Shown here piece after piece: positions 25,239-34,763 of a DNA stretch of 64,000 nt. A model generated the notes under the pieces. It worked only from the letters and a program-made list of their open reading frames with translations. It searched no databases and had not been told where the DNA came from. The position numbers and the translations under genes were made by a program. The DNA is taken from positions 310,001 through 374,000 of the forward strand of contig NZ_FUXL01000002.1 of assembly GCF_900167365.1 (NCBI RefSeq). Direction: 5' to 3'. Position 1 is the first letter of the stretch. Each line of letters begins with the position of its first letter. The DNA is from Consotaella salsifontis. GTDB taxonomy: Bacteria; Pseudomonadota; Alphaproteobacteria; Rhizobiales; Rhizobiaceae.

Positions 25239-25925
25239 ATGACGGCCATCGCCCTCGTCATCTTCGACTGCGACGGAACGCTGGTCGATTCGGAGATCAT
25301 TTCCGCCAAGGTGGAATCGGAGATCTTCACCGATCTCGGTCATCCGCTCGAACCGGCGGAAATCCAGGCGCGCTTCGCCGGATTGAAGCTGTCGCGCATC
25401 ATCGAGCTCCTCAAGGAGGAGACCGGCATGGTGTTTCCTGAGAATATCGTGGAGCGTATCGAGAACGAAACGATGTCCCGCCTTGGCCAAGAGGTAAAGG
25501 ACATCGCCGGCGCGCACGAAATTCTCGACATGATCGATCTGCCGCGCTGCATCTGCTCGAATTCATCCACCGAGTGGCTGAAGACGGAACTCGACCATGT
25601 CGGACTTTGGGACCGCTTCCGTCCCTATGTCTATTCCGCTTCGGAGGTCGGCACGCGGCGCAGCAAGCCTGCGCCCGACGTCTTCCATTACGCCTGCAAG
25701 GAGTTCGGGGTGGAGCCCCAGGCGGCGGTGGTGCTGGAGGATTCGGTCCACGGCGTGGCCGCTGCCGCAGCCGCCGGCTGTCGCGTCGTCGGCTTCACTG
25801 GCGCGGCCCACACCTATTCGGGCCATGCGGATGCGCTGACCGAGGCGGGCGCGGAGACGGTGATCAACCGTCTCCTGGATTTCCCGGCCGTCATCACTGC
25901 CCTTTCCGGGTGGAGTCAGGACTGA
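25239..25925 (+). CDS. HAD hydrolase, phosphoglycolate phosphatase/beta-phosphoglucomutase type
   Basis: 228 residues from ATG 25239 (GGGAG upstream at a long spacing). Motif I is FDCDGTLVDSE, motif II is CICSNSS, motif III is in RRSKPAPDVF and motif IV is VVLEDSVHGVAAAAAAG. A helical cap lies between motifs I and II (subfamily IA). This looks like the YieH/Gph-like group acting on small sugar phosphates or 2-phosphoglycolate; the exact substrate is open. It is divergent from ccrM, with about 220 bp between the starts, and convergent with the lipoprotein gene. Confidence 0.88.
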   Translation: MTAIALVIFDCDGTLVDSEIISAKVESEIFTDLGHPLEPAEIQARFAGLKLSRIIELLKEETGMVFPENIVERIENETMSRLGQEVKDIAGAHEILDMIDLPRCICSNSSTEWLKTELDHVGLWDRFRPYVYSASEVGTRRSKPAPDVFHYACKEFGVEPQAAVVLEDSVHGVAAAAAAGCRVVGFTGAAHTYSGHADALTEAGAETVINRLLDFPAVITALSGWSQD

Positions 25926-25944
25926 GCCGCGCGGCCCTCGGCGA

Positions 25945-26469
25945 TCATCTCTTCGCCTTGGGCGCCGGCCCCTCGTCGAAGCCCGCGTACACGGCATAGG
26001 TGCGCGCCGGCGGCTCCGGAACAACGACACGGTCGTCGACATAGACGAACTGGACGGCACCGCCTCCCGCAGAGACGGAGACGCTCTGCTGGGACAGCTG
26101 CGAATAGAGGACGTCCGATCCGCTCACCAGGGCGACGCGGATGGGCAACTGGATGGTGCCGCTCTTGGCGGCCGGCCCCGGCATCACCCGGCCCGCGATG
26201 CCCACCTTCATCATCAGCTGGCCGTTGACCACATGACACTCGCGGCTGGAGTCGGTGATCGAGGCGACGTAGACGACATCCTCTCCCGCCTTCTTGGTCA
26301 GCACCGCCGTGCCCTCACGCAGGCTCACCCGGGGACAATATTCCGGGATCCGTCCTTCAGCCGCGGAAGGCACTGGATTGGCGGAGAGATCGGCGGGCGG
26401 CGTCGACGACTGGCACCCGGCCAGTATCGCGAACCCCGCCAGGGCAGCGGCCCGAAACGCGAAAGACAT
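25945..26469 (-). CDS. Putative lipoprotein, unknown function
   Basis: About 174 residues (ATG 26469; ATG 26475 just before it is an alternative). The signal ends in lipobox ILAGC, so outer- or inner-membrane anchored. The mature part has two cysteines (EYCPRVSLREGTAVL and SRECHVVNGQ) that could form a disulfide. The rest is beta-rich, similar in look to secreted lipoproteins common in Rhizobiales. I do not recognise a named family. It is divergent from thrC. Confidence 0.7.
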   Translation of the reverse strand: MSFAFRAAALAGFAILAGCQSSTPPADLSANPVPSAAEGRIPEYCPRVSLREGTAVLTKKAGEDVVYVASITDSSRECHVVNGQLMMKVGIAGRVMPGPAAKSGTIQLPIRVALVSGSDVLYSQLSQQSVSVSAGGGAVQFVYVDDRVVVPEPPARTYAVYAGFDEGPAPKAKR

Positions 26470-26607
26470 ATGCATTCTTCGGTTCTTCCCTTACTGTGGC
26501 GCGCCGTTCTATACCAGCGCGAGGGAGAATTTGCGACCGCGCCGTGAAATCGACATCGAAGGCTGGAACAGCGAAATCGTTCCTCCGGGAGAGAGAGTGG
26601 TGAGACT

Positions 26608-28017
26608 GTGGAATATCTGAGTTCGCGAGGCGAGGCACCGGCACTAGGGTTCGCGGACGTCTTGATGGCTGGACTGGCCAGCGATGGCGGCCTCTACGTG
26701 CCCCGCGTGTGGCCGAAGATCGCCGAGGCAGAGATCAGAGGCTTTTACGGACGTCCCTACGCGGAGGTGGCTCTCTCCATCCTGACGCCTTTCGTCGGCG
26801 ACGAGATCGCCGAGAACGACCTGAGGCGCATGGTCGAGGAAGCCTACGCGACCTTCCGGCACCCGGCAGTGGCGCCGCTGGTCCAGATCGGCGCCGCCGA
26901 CTTCGTCCTGGAGCTGTTCCACGGTCCGACGCTGGCCTTCAAGGACGTGGCCATGCAGCTCCTTGCCCGTCTCATGGATCATGTACTCCTACAGCGTGAC
27001 GAACGCGCGACGATCGTTGGCGCGACATCCGGCGACACGGGCGGAGCGGCGATCGACGCCTTTGCCGGCAGCGAGCGCGCCGACATCTTCATCCTCTTCC
27101 CCAAGGGGCGCGTCTCGCCGGTGCAGCAGCGGCAAATGACGACCTCTGGCGCGCGCAACGTCCATGCCGTCGCGGTCGATGGCACGTTCGACGATTGCCA
27201 AGCGCTGGTCAAAGGCATGTTCAACGACGCCCGTTTCCGCCGCGCGACGGCGCTTTCCGGCGTCAATTCCATCAACTGGGCCCGCATCATGGCCCAGATC
27301 GTCTACTACTTCACCGCCGCGGCGAGTCTCGGGGCGCCAGACCGGCGCATCTCCTTCACCGTGCCCACGGGAAATTTCGGCGACATCTTCGCCGGCTATG
27401 CGGCCAAGCGCATGGGGCTGCCCATCGACAGGCTGGTGATCGCCACCAACTCCAACGACATTCTGGAGCGCACGCTCTCTTCCGGCCGCTACGAGACATC
27501 CGGCGTTTCAGCGACCATGTCGCCTTCCATGGACATTCAGGTCTCGTCCAATTTCGAGCGCCTGCTCTTCGAAGCCTCCGGCCGCGACGCCGAGATGGTG
27601 AAGCGCTCCATGGCGAGCCTCACCCAGTCCGGCGGCTTCACGGTTCCCGAGGATACGCTCTCCGCCATCCGCGCCGAATTCTCCGCCGGGCGATCGGACG
27701 AGGCGGCGACAGCCGAAACAATCCGCTCCTTCCTGTCCACCACCGCCTATCTTCTCGATCCCCATACCGCGGTTGGCGTCAAGGTCGCCCGTGAGCATGC
27801 GGGACCCGGCGTCATGGTCACGCTTGGCACCGCTCATCCAGCCAAGTTCCCCGAGGCCGTTCGCAAAGCCAGCGGCCTCTCGCCGGAGCTGCCGCCGAGC
27901 CACACAGGCCTCATGGAAAAACACGAGCGCTTCGATACCCTGCCCAACGATCTGCGACAGGTGGAGAACTATATCGCCGAGCGCAGCCGCGCCGCGCGTT
28001 CGGGAGCATCCGCATGA
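26608..28017 (+). CDS. thrC: Threonine synthase
   Basis: 469 residues from GTG 26608, the long (fungal/proteobacterial) form. The PLP lysine lies in GPTLAFKDVAMQLL, and the phosphate loop is ATSGDTGGAAI. Further blocks are FPKGRVSPVQQRQM and SINWARIMAQIVYY. It converts O-phosphohomoserine to threonine. The stop overlaps the M16 peptidase start as ATGA. The partner homoserine kinase gene thrB is about 9 kb away on the other strand. Confidence 0.95.
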   Translation: MEYLSSRGEAPALGFADVLMAGLASDGGLYVPRVWPKIAEAEIRGFYGRPYAEVALSILTPFVGDEIAENDLRRMVEEAYATFRHPAVAPLVQIGAADFVLELFHGPTLAFKDVAMQLLARLMDHVLLQRDERATIVGATSGDTGGAAIDAFAGSERADIFILFPKGRVSPVQQRQMTTSGARNVHAVAVDGTFDDCQALVKGMFNDARFRRATALSGVNSINWARIMAQIVYYFTAAASLGAPDRRISFTVPTGNFGDIFAGYAAKRMGLPIDRLVIATNSNDILERTLSSGRYETSGVSATMSPSMDIQVSSNFERLLFEASGRDAEMVKRSMASLTQSGGFTVPEDTLSAIRAEFSAGRSDEAATAETIRSFLSTTAYLLDPHTAVGVKVAREHAGPGVMVTLGTAHPAKFPEAVRKASGLSPELPPSHTGLMEKHERFDTLPNDLRQVENYIAERSRAARSGASA

Positions 28018-29318
28018 CAGTCGAGATCACCAAACTCCTCAACGGAATCACCATTGCGACGGAGGAAATGCCGAGCCTGGAAAGCGCGGCGCTCGGCATT
28101 TGGGTCAAGGCGGGAGCGCGCGACGAGGGCGAGGGCGAACATGGCATCGCCCATCTTCTCGAGCATATGGCCTTCAAGGGCACGAGCCGGCGCAGCGCAA
28201 GGCAGATCGCCGAGGAGATCGAGAATGTCGGCGGCGACCTCAACGCCGCCACCAGCGTAGAGACGACCGCCTACTACGCCCGCGTTCTAAAGGACGACGT
28301 GCCGCTTGCCATCGACCTTCTAACCGACATCCTGCTCGACTCCCAGTTTGCCGAGGAGGAGTTGCAGCGCGAGAAGAACGTCATCCTTCAGGAGATCGGC
28401 GCCGCCGAGGACACACCGGATGATGTGGTGTTCGACCGGTTTCAGGAGGCCGCTTATCGCGGCCAGATCATCGGCCGGCCGATACTCGGTACGCGCGAGA
28501 CTGTAACCTCGTTCACCAGCGAGGGCCTGAGGACCTATCTCAAGACGCATTACTCGCCTGAGCGCATGGTGGTCGTGGCGGCGGGCAAGGTTTCCCATGC
28601 CGACGTCGTCAACCGGATTTCTGGCGCGCTGGGCGGAATGACGCCGATTGCCGCGACCAACCCGCCGCTCGTTCGCGCGCCGGCCACCTATACGGGCGGC
28701 GAGTTCCGCGAGGGGCGCGACCTCATGGATGCGCAGGTCGTCCTCGGCTTTGAAGGCCGGCCCTACTACGCCAAGGACTTCTATGCGGCGCAGGTGCTGT
28801 CGCTGATTCTCGGCGGCGGCATGTCCTCGCGCCTGTTCCAGGAGATCCGCGAGCAGCGCGGTCTTTGCTATGCCATCTACAGCTTCCATTGGAGCTTTTC
28901 CGATTCCGGAATTTTCGGCGTCCACGCCGCCACCGGCGAGGAGCAGCTCGCCGAACTTGCGCCGATCATCGCTGAGGAGCTGACGCGCGCGGCGGAGAAC
29001 ATCACCGACAAGGAGGTGACGCGCGCCCGCGCGCAGATGCGCTCCAGCCTGCTCATGTCTCAGGAAAGCCCATCCTCCCGCGCCGGCCAGATCGCGCGGC
29101 AACTCCTCTTTGCCGGGCGGCAGATCTCCAACCAGGAGCTTCTCGAACGGCTCACCGCCATCGATGCTAAGCGGTTGACCGATCTTGCCGGCCGTACGTT
29201 CATCGGCACCCGTCCGACCATGGCCGCACTCGGCCCGATCAAGGGGTTGGCGGGCCTGGAAGAAGTGAGCGCCCAGCTCGGTGGAGCGACCAACGCGCCC
29301 AAGAGCGCTGCCGTTTGA
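28014..29318 (+). CDS. M16 family zinc metallopeptidase (processing-peptidase-like)
   Basis: 434 residues. The inverted zinc motif HLLEH is in GIAHLLEHMAFKGTSRRSA, with the distal Glu in EEELQREKNVILQEI. The C-terminal half is the M16_C domain with GGGMSSRLFQEIREQRGLCY. This is the alphaproteobacterial homologue of mitochondrial processing peptidase beta. There is no signal peptide; location cytoplasmic or uncertain. It is coupled to thrC by an ATGA overlap, an order conserved in Rhizobiales. Confidence 0.92.
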   Translation: MTVEITKLLNGITIATEEMPSLESAALGIWVKAGARDEGEGEHGIAHLLEHMAFKGTSRRSARQIAEEIENVGGDLNAATSVETTAYYARVLKDDVPLAIDLLTDILLDSQFAEEELQREKNVILQEIGAAEDTPDDVVFDRFQEAAYRGQIIGRPILGTRETVTSFTSEGLRTYLKTHYSPERMVVVAAGKVSHADVVNRISGALGGMTPIAATNPPLVRAPATYTGGEFREGRDLMDAQVVLGFEGRPYYAKDFYAAQVLSLILGGGMSSRLFQEIREQRGLCYAIYSFHWSFSDSGIFGVHAATGEEQLAELAPIIAEELTRAAENITDKEVTRARAQMRSSLLMSQESPSSRAGQIARQLLFAGRQISNQELLERLTAIDAKRLTDLAGRTFIGTRPTMAALGPIKGLAGLEEVSAQLGGATNAPKSAAV

Positions 29319-29325
29319 GCCGCCG

Positions 29326-29961
29326 ATGAGCGTTTTCGACTCCCTGTTCCATCCCGTGTTTCCCAAGGTCGATGCCGACGGCATCCTGCTGCGGATGCCG
29401 CAGGCCGGCGATTACATCGCCTGGCGGGACCTCAGGAGTCGGAGCCGCGCCTTTCTGACGCCTTGGGAACCCATGTGGGGTCCCGACGAGCTCAGCCGCC
29501 GCTCCTATCAGCTCAGAATTCAGCGCTATCGCCAGGACGCGCGGGAGCGAACGGGCTACACCTTCTTCCTGTTCGACGAACCCGGACGCACGCTCTACGG
29601 CGGCGCGACCATTGGCCTGATCCGTCGTGGCGTGTCGCAGAGCTGCACACTCGGCTATTGGATGGGCGAGCCCTACGCCGGCATCGGATTGATGTCCCGC
29701 GCGGTCGAGGCGCTCAAGCACTTCGTCTTCGACGTGGAAGGGCTGCATCGGATCGAGGCCGCCTGCCTGCCCTCCAACGAACGCTCCATTCGGCTTTTGG
29801 AGCGGGCGGGTTTCCGCCGCGAGGGCTACGCCCGCCACTATCTCAAGATCGCCGGGAGATGGGAGGATCACTACCTCTACGCTCTCCTTGCCGACGAACA
29901 CGTTCCAAGAAAGGGCCGCAAGCCTCTGCTCGCGGCCAATCTGGCGTCCGCCGCATCATGA
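29326..29961 (+). CDS. GNAT acetyltransferase, RimJ/RimL-like
   Basis: 211 residues from ATG 29326, 7 bp after the peptidase gene. The acetyl-CoA motif is GYWMGEPYAGIGLMSRAVEALKHFVF; the closing motif is NERSIRLLERAGFRREGYARHYLKI. This is the RimJ/RimL pattern, enzymes that acetylate protein N-termini. A ribosomal-protein substrate is possible but not shown. It ends in an ATGA overlap with the GGDEF-EAL gene. Confidence 0.87.
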   Translation: MSVFDSLFHPVFPKVDADGILLRMPQAGDYIAWRDLRSRSRAFLTPWEPMWGPDELSRRSYQLRIQRYRQDARERTGYTFFLFDEPGRTLYGGATIGLIRRGVSQSCTLGYWMGEPYAGIGLMSRAVEALKHFVFDVEGLHRIEAACLPSNERSIRLLERAGFRREGYARHYLKIAGRWEDHYLYALLADEHVPRKGRKPLLAANLASAAS

Positions 29962-32903
29962 TCATCAACTGCATCGCCCTTCACCGTCGTCCGGCGCGCC
30001 GGAGCGCCGAGCGACCGACCGACCGCATCGCGGCGGGCCTCCTCGCCCTTCTGCCGCTCGTCCTCCTGCTTGTCGCTCTCTCAGGGCCTGCCCTCGCATT
30101 GGAGCCCGTCAGCATCTCCAAGGACGTCCAGGTCATCGACCTGAAGCCGGCGATCGAGCTTTACCGCGATCGTGGCCGAAGCATTCAGGTCTCGACGGTC
30201 CCCGGCGCCGACGGCATCGTCAGGCGCATTGAGGTGGAGGCGCAGGCACCGAATGCTTCGGGCGATTGGGCGGTCTTCGCCCTTGCCAACGATTCCGACG
30301 AACAGCTCGACCGGCTGATCGTCGCCCCGAACTTCCGCCTGGCGGGCTCAGGAATCATCGATCCCGACCTCGGTTCTCAGCGCATCGCCTCGATCACGCC
30401 TTCCGAGGGTTTCGCGCTCGATCATCAGCCGAGCTCGGAGGCCGACGTCTTCCTGGTCACGCTCAATCCGGGCTCGGTCGTCACGTTCGTCGCCGAACTC
30501 ACCTCGCCGCGTCTGCCGGAAATCCGACTTTGGCAGCCGGATGCCTACAAGGACACGGTAAACGCCTTTACGCTCTATCGCGGCATCGTGCTTGGCATCG
30601 CCGGCCTGCTGGCGGTGTTCCTGACCATCCTTTTCGTGGTCAAGGGCTCGGCAATGTTCCCGGCGACGGCCGCCCTCGCCTGGGCCGTACTCGCCTATAT
30701 CTGCATCGACTTCGATTTCTGGCAGAAGCTGGTGCCGATGATGCCCGGCGAAGAAGGCATGTGGCGGGCGGCAACCGAGGTCTCGCTGGCGCTGACGCTG
30801 GTTCTCTTCCTCTACGCCTATCTCAACCTCAATCGCTGGCACGGGCTGTTCTCCCTCTTCACCGCCGTATGGTTGGCGGCGCTCGTCGGCCTCGGCGTCT
30901 TCGCCGCCTTCGATCCGCCGCTTGCCGCCGGCCTCGCGCGATTGTCGCTGGTGGGCATCGCCGGCTTAGGCCTTGTCCTCATCCTCTATCTCTCGGTCCT
31001 GCGCTTCGACCGCGCCATCATGCTGATCCCAACCTGGGCGCTGATCATCCTCTGGCTCTTCGCAGCCTGGATGACGGTGACGGGGCGGCTCAGCAACGAC
31101 ATCATTCAACCGGCGCTGGGCGGCGGTCTGGTTCTCATCGTGCTGCTCATCGGATTCACGGTGATGCAGCACGCCTTCGCCGGCGGCACCTTCGCCCATG
31201 GTCAGCTCTCCGACATGGAGCGCCGCTCGCTGGCGCTGGCCGGGACTGGCGATGCCATCTGGGATTGGGATGTCGATCGCGACCACATCTTCGCCGGGGT
31301 CGACGACGACATGACGCTGCCTCTGCCGATCGCGACGATGAACGGCCCGGCGCGCGACTGGCTGCCGATCCTGCATCCAGATGATCGCGACCGCTTCAAG
31401 CTGACGCTCGACACCATCGTGGAGCAACGGCGTGGGCGCATCGCCCAGGAGTTCCGCATCCGCAGCGTTACCGGCAGCTATCATTGGGTTTCGCTCCGGG
31501 CGCGGCCGGTGCTCGGCACCGACGGCGAGGTCGTGCGCTGCGTCGGCACGCTCAACGACATCACCGAGCGCAAGAAGGCGGAGGAGCGCCTGCTCCACGA
31601 CGCGCTGCACGATCAGCTGACCGGACTGCCCAACCGCGAGCTCTTTCTCGACCGCCTGGAGGCGATCAGCACCCTTACGGCCGTGCGCGACGACGTCAAG
31701 CCGACGGTCTTCGTCATAGACATCGACCGCTTCAAGCAGGTCAATGACGATTTCGGCCTTGCCACCGGCGACACGATTCTCCTGACCATCGGACGCCGGC
31801 TGAAGCGCATCCTGAAGCCGCAGGACACGCTCGCCCGCATTGCCGGCGACGAATTCGGCCTGCTCCTCGTCTCGGAAACAGATCTCGACAGGATTGCCGC
31901 CCTGGCCGAAAATCTACGCGAGGCGATCAAGGCGCCCATCATCTTCAACAACCGCGAGATCATCCTCACCGGATCGGTCGGGCTCACCGGCTGGACCGAA
32001 AGGACGCGTCCCGAGGACGCGCTGAAGGAGGCCGAGCTTGCCATGTATCAGGCCAAGCGCGAGGGCGGCGATCATATCGAGCCCTACAGGCCGGCGCTAC
32101 GCACCTCGGGCGCGGGGCGACTTCAGCTGGAATCCGATCTTCGTCGCGCATTTACCCGAGGCGAGCTGTCGCTCGCCTTCCAGCCGATCGTGCGCATCGA
32201 GGACGGCCGGATCGCCGGGTTCGAGGCGTTGCTGCGCTGGGATCATCCGAAGCGCGGCGCCATCTCACCGGCCGAATTCATTCCTGTCGCCGAATCCAGC
32301 GGGCAGATCGTCCTGCTCGGCCAATTCGCGCTCGATGAGGCGGCGCGTCGGCTTTCCGACTGGCACAGGATGATCGACCCGACGCTGTTCGTCTCGGTCA
32401 ACATCTCCAGCCGTCAGCTCATTCGCCAGGACCTAATTGGGGACGTCGCGGCGGTGCTGAAGCGCTACGACCTTTCGGCGGGGGCGCTGAAGCTGGAGCT
32501 GACGGAGTCGCTGGTGATGGACAATCCCGAGCGCTCGGCGCAGCTTTTGTCCAAGCTCAAGGAAATGGGCCTCGGCCTGTCGCTGGACGATTTCGGCACC
32601 GGCTATTCCTCGCTGTCCTACCTGATGCAGTTCCCGTTCGACACGCTGAAGGTCGACCAGTCGTTCCTTAAGAGCGACAACCGGCCGGAGCGCCCCATCA
32701 TTCTCAACTCCATCGTAAAGATGGCGCACGAGCTCAATTTGACGGTCGTCGCAGAAGGCGTGGAGACGGAAGAGGACGTCGAGCGGCTGCGCGAGCTCGA
32801 CTGCAAATACGCGCAGAGCTTCCTCTATTCCGCTCCGTTGACGGCGGAAGAGGCCCGGCGCGAGTTGATGGAGCAAAAGACGACCCTGCGCCGCTCAGCC
32901 TGA
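29958..32903 (+). CDS. Membrane PAS-GGDEF-EAL protein, likely c-di-GMP phosphodiesterase
   Basis: 981 residues from ATG 29958 (ATGA overlap with the acetyltransferase). There is a signal or first helix near 25-48, then an extracytoplasmic beta-rich domain to about 205. Seven or eight membrane helices (205-405) follow, a 7TMR-DISM-like layout. A PAS_3 domain with PAC (about 425-540) comes next. The GGDEF domain is degenerate: AGDEF at about 629-633. The EAL domain keeps the full set: EALLRW (Glu near 756), VNISSRQ, ELTES, DDFGTGYSS, LKVDQ and EGVET. It probably breaks down c-di-GMP, with the GGDEF part as a GTP sensor. The sensed signal is unknown. Confidence 0.88.
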   Translation: MIINCIALHRRPARRSAERPTDRIAAGLLALLPLVLLLVALSGPALALEPVSISKDVQVIDLKPAIELYRDRGRSIQVSTVPGADGIVRRIEVEAQAPNASGDWAVFALANDSDEQLDRLIVAPNFRLAGSGIIDPDLGSQRIASITPSEGFALDHQPSSEADVFLVTLNPGSVVTFVAELTSPRLPEIRLWQPDAYKDTVNAFTLYRGIVLGIAGLLAVFLTILFVVKGSAMFPATAALAWAVLAYICIDFDFWQKLVPMMPGEEGMWRAATEVSLALTLVLFLYAYLNLNRWHGLFSLFTAVWLAALVGLGVFAAFDPPLAAGLARLSLVGIAGLGLVLILYLSVLRFDRAIMLIPTWALIILWLFAAWMTVTGRLSNDIIQPALGGGLVLIVLLIGFTVMQHAFAGGTFAHGQLSDMERRSLALAGTGDAIWDWDVDRDHIFAGVDDDMTLPLPIATMNGPARDWLPILHPDDRDRFKLTLDTIVEQRRGRIAQEFRIRSVTGSYHWVSLRARPVLGTDGEVVRCVGTLNDITERKKAEERLLHDALHDQLTGLPNRELFLDRLEAISTLTAVRDDVKPTVFVIDIDRFKQVNDDFGLATGDTILLTIGRRLKRILKPQDTLARIAGDEFGLLLVSETDLDRIAALAENLREAIKAPIIFNNREIILTGSVGLTGWTERTRPEDALKEAELAMYQAKREGGDHIEPYRPALRTSGAGRLQLESDLRRAFTRGELSLAFQPIVRIEDGRIAGFEALLRWDHPKRGAISPAEFIPVAESSGQIVLLGQFALDEAARRLSDWHRMIDPTLFVSVNISSRQLIRQDLIGDVAAVLKRYDLSAGALKLELTESLVMDNPERSAQLLSKLKEMGLGLSLDDFGTGYSSLSYLMQFPFDTLKVDQSFLKSDNRPERPIILNSIVKMAHELNLTVVAEGVETEEDVERLRELDCKYAQSFLYSAPLTAEEARRELMEQKTTLRRSA

Positions 32904-32976
32904 CGCGGCGCAACGGCTCCTATTTAAGATTGTCGCCCTGGTCTTTGGAGCTGGATCGATGCTCGCTGGAGCGCGC

Positions 32977-33570
32977 TCAGGCGTGGCCCGCCTCGGCTGC
33001 GAGGAAGGTGGGATCGATACCGAGCAGGCCGAGCGCGCGGCCGTACTTCGAATCGAGATCGGGATCGAAGATAAGGCCGCTATCGGCCTTGCAGGTCAGC
33101 CAGCCGTTGGCCGCGATCTCCGCCTCGAGCTGACCTGCGCCCCATCCGGCATAGCCGAGGGCCATTACCGCCTCATGCGGGCCGATACCCTGCGATATCG
33201 CCTTCAGGATGTCGAGCGTCGGCGTCAACCGGATCGCGTCGGCCACCGGAACGGTCGACTCCGAATCATAATCGCTGGAATGCAGCACGAAGCCGCGCCC
33301 CTGTTCCACCGGCCCGCCCGCGCAGACGGACACTTCGCGCCCGCCCTGCGGAAGTCGAATGTCCGCCTCGTCATCGACAATTCCGAGCTGCTTCAGCAGA
33401 GAGGCGAAGGAAAGTGGCTGGCCCTTGTTGATCACGAAGCCCATGGCCCCGCTAGGAGAATGGGCACAGAGATAGACGACGCTCCGTGCAAAGCGCTCAT
33501 CCTGCATGCCTGGCATCGCGATGAGGAAATGATCCTCAAGCGACGAAGAGGGCGCATTGGTCTCTGACAT
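32977..33570 (-). CDS. YqgE/AlgH family protein (UPF0301)
   Basis: 197 residues from ATG 33570; SD AGGGGG lies 9 nt upstream, and ATG 33579 is too close to it. Family blocks are [37 protein letters not shown] and [15 protein letters not shown]. YqgE is cytoplasmic and of unproven function. It is convergent with the GGDEF-EAL gene, which ends 73 bp away; no clear terminator hairpin is seen between them. Confidence 0.92.
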   Translation of the reverse strand: MSETNAPSSSLEDHFLIAMPGMQDERFARSVVYLCAHSPSGAMGFVINKGQPLSFASLLKQLGIVDDEADIRLPQGGREVSVCAGGPVEQGRGFVLHSSDYDSESTVPVADAIRLTPTLDILKAISQGIGPHEAVMALGYAGWGAGQLEAEIAANGWLTCKADSGLIFDPDLDSKYGRALGLLGIDPTFLAAEAGHA

Positions 33571-33913
33571 CTTGCTCATCCCCCTAAGATAGCGACGTTT
33601 TCCCTGGCTTTCATCCATCTGTCTCTATTCGACATGGGGCAGGAGCCACCTGCGGCCATCTCGGCTTGATATTATTGTGGGCGGGCGGACGCTGCCGCGC
33701 AAGAGAGAGCGCCACAGAAGAGTGAAGGCGGTTGCATAGCCGGCCTGCTTCCGGCACTTCCATGGCGCCCGGCCAACAACAGCGTGATCGACTGCATCCC
33801 GAGCGTGAGGATCAAGCTTTCGTCTCTTTTGTCGGCGTCTAGTGCATCGGCCTTGTTCGAAGCTTCGGCCTGTCGCTCAGTCCAAACGTTCCACAAATGA
33901 AAGAACTTGCCCC
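33571..33913. other. Intergenic region without supported gene
   Basis: A 343-bp gap between divergent starts (YqgE and the DsbD-N protein). It contains a weak inverted repeat, GCCGG-N7-CCGGC (33739-33755), and no other signal I can support. A 74-codon open frame on the minus strand shows no recognisable protein and is not called. Confidence 0.5.
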
Positions 33914-34753
33914 ATGAGAACCCGGATTGCGGCCTCTGCGCTGATTGGAGCGGCCCTCGCGCTTTCTTCGTCGCTCTGGAGTCTGGGCGCAGCTAATGCC
34001 GCGGGAAGCAGCACCTTCGAGACCGACGGCGTGGCGCTCTCGCTTGTCGCCGCGCCGAGCGGTACCGGCGACGCGGTTCGCGCGGCTCTCTTCATCGATC
34101 TCGAGCCGGGATGGAAGACCTATTGGATCGATCCCGGCGAAGCGGGCATTCCGCCACAGATTGGTCTTTCCCCCGAGACGAAGAATCTCGAACTCGAATC
34201 CATCGCCTTCCCGGCACCGACACGGTTCGAGGAAGCCGGCTTCCAGTCGAATGGCTACAAGGCCCCGCTCGCCGTCGCCCTGTCCCTGCGCAAGACCAAG
34301 CCGGACAGCGGCAGCAACCTCGCTTTGTCCGTCATGCTCGGCATCTGCCACGACATCTGCGTTCCGGTTTCGGCCGAGCTTTCACTCGATCCGGCCGGCG
34401 AGACGGACAAGGCGGCGGTGGATACGGCTTTTGCCGACTTGCCGCGCAGGGACAGCGCGGCCGAGGCCATCACCGAGGCGTCCATCCGGGCGGACGGGTC
34501 GAAATTGAGCTTGAAGGTGGCGGCAAGCGCGGCGGGCGATAGCTCCGATCTTTTCGTGACGGCGCCCGGCGGCTGGTATTTCGGACCGCCGGAAGACACC
34601 GCCAGAACAGGCGGCGAAGTTGTTTTCACCCTGCCGGTTCTGGACAAGCCGAAGGAGGGCCTTAGCTCGCTCCTCAACGTCGACGCCATTCTGGTGACAG
34701 GCGAAGATGCCATCGAAGCGCGCGATCTCGCGGTCGTCCGCGAACCGAAATAA
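33914..34753 (+). CDS. Secreted DsbD N-terminal-domain protein (stand-alone)
   Basis: 279 residues from ATG 33914, with a signal peptide ending GAANAA. The body is the DsbD alpha/DsbC-like domain: GWKTYWIDPGEAGIPPQI, NGYKAPLAVALSLR, and the cysteine pair in GICHDICVPVSAEL (Cys-x3-Cys). The membrane and thioredoxin parts of a full DsbD are absent here, and no CcdA/DsbD-beta gene is adjacent. It probably receives electrons from a distant membrane partner and reduces periplasmic thiols. The peroxiredoxin gene follows after 10 bp, suggesting a redox operon. Confidence 0.82.
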   Translation: MRTRIAASALIGAALALSSSLWSLGAANAAGSSTFETDGVALSLVAAPSGTGDAVRAALFIDLEPGWKTYWIDPGEAGIPPQIGLSPETKNLELESIAFPAPTRFEEAGFQSNGYKAPLAVALSLRKTKPDSGSNLALSVMLGICHDICVPVSAELSLDPAGETDKAAVDTAFADLPRRDSAAEAITEASIRADGSKLSLKVAASAAGDSSDLFVTAPGGWYFGPPEDTARTGGEVVFTLPVLDKPKEGLSSLLNVDAILVTGEDAIEARDLAVVREPK

Positions 34754-34763
34754 GGAGCACCGC

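Noticed and set aside
33672-33896. 74-codon minus-strand ORF in the gap between YqgE and the DsbD-N gene
   Set aside because: No recognisable family, no clear ribosome site, Ala/Ser-rich translation; probably chance.
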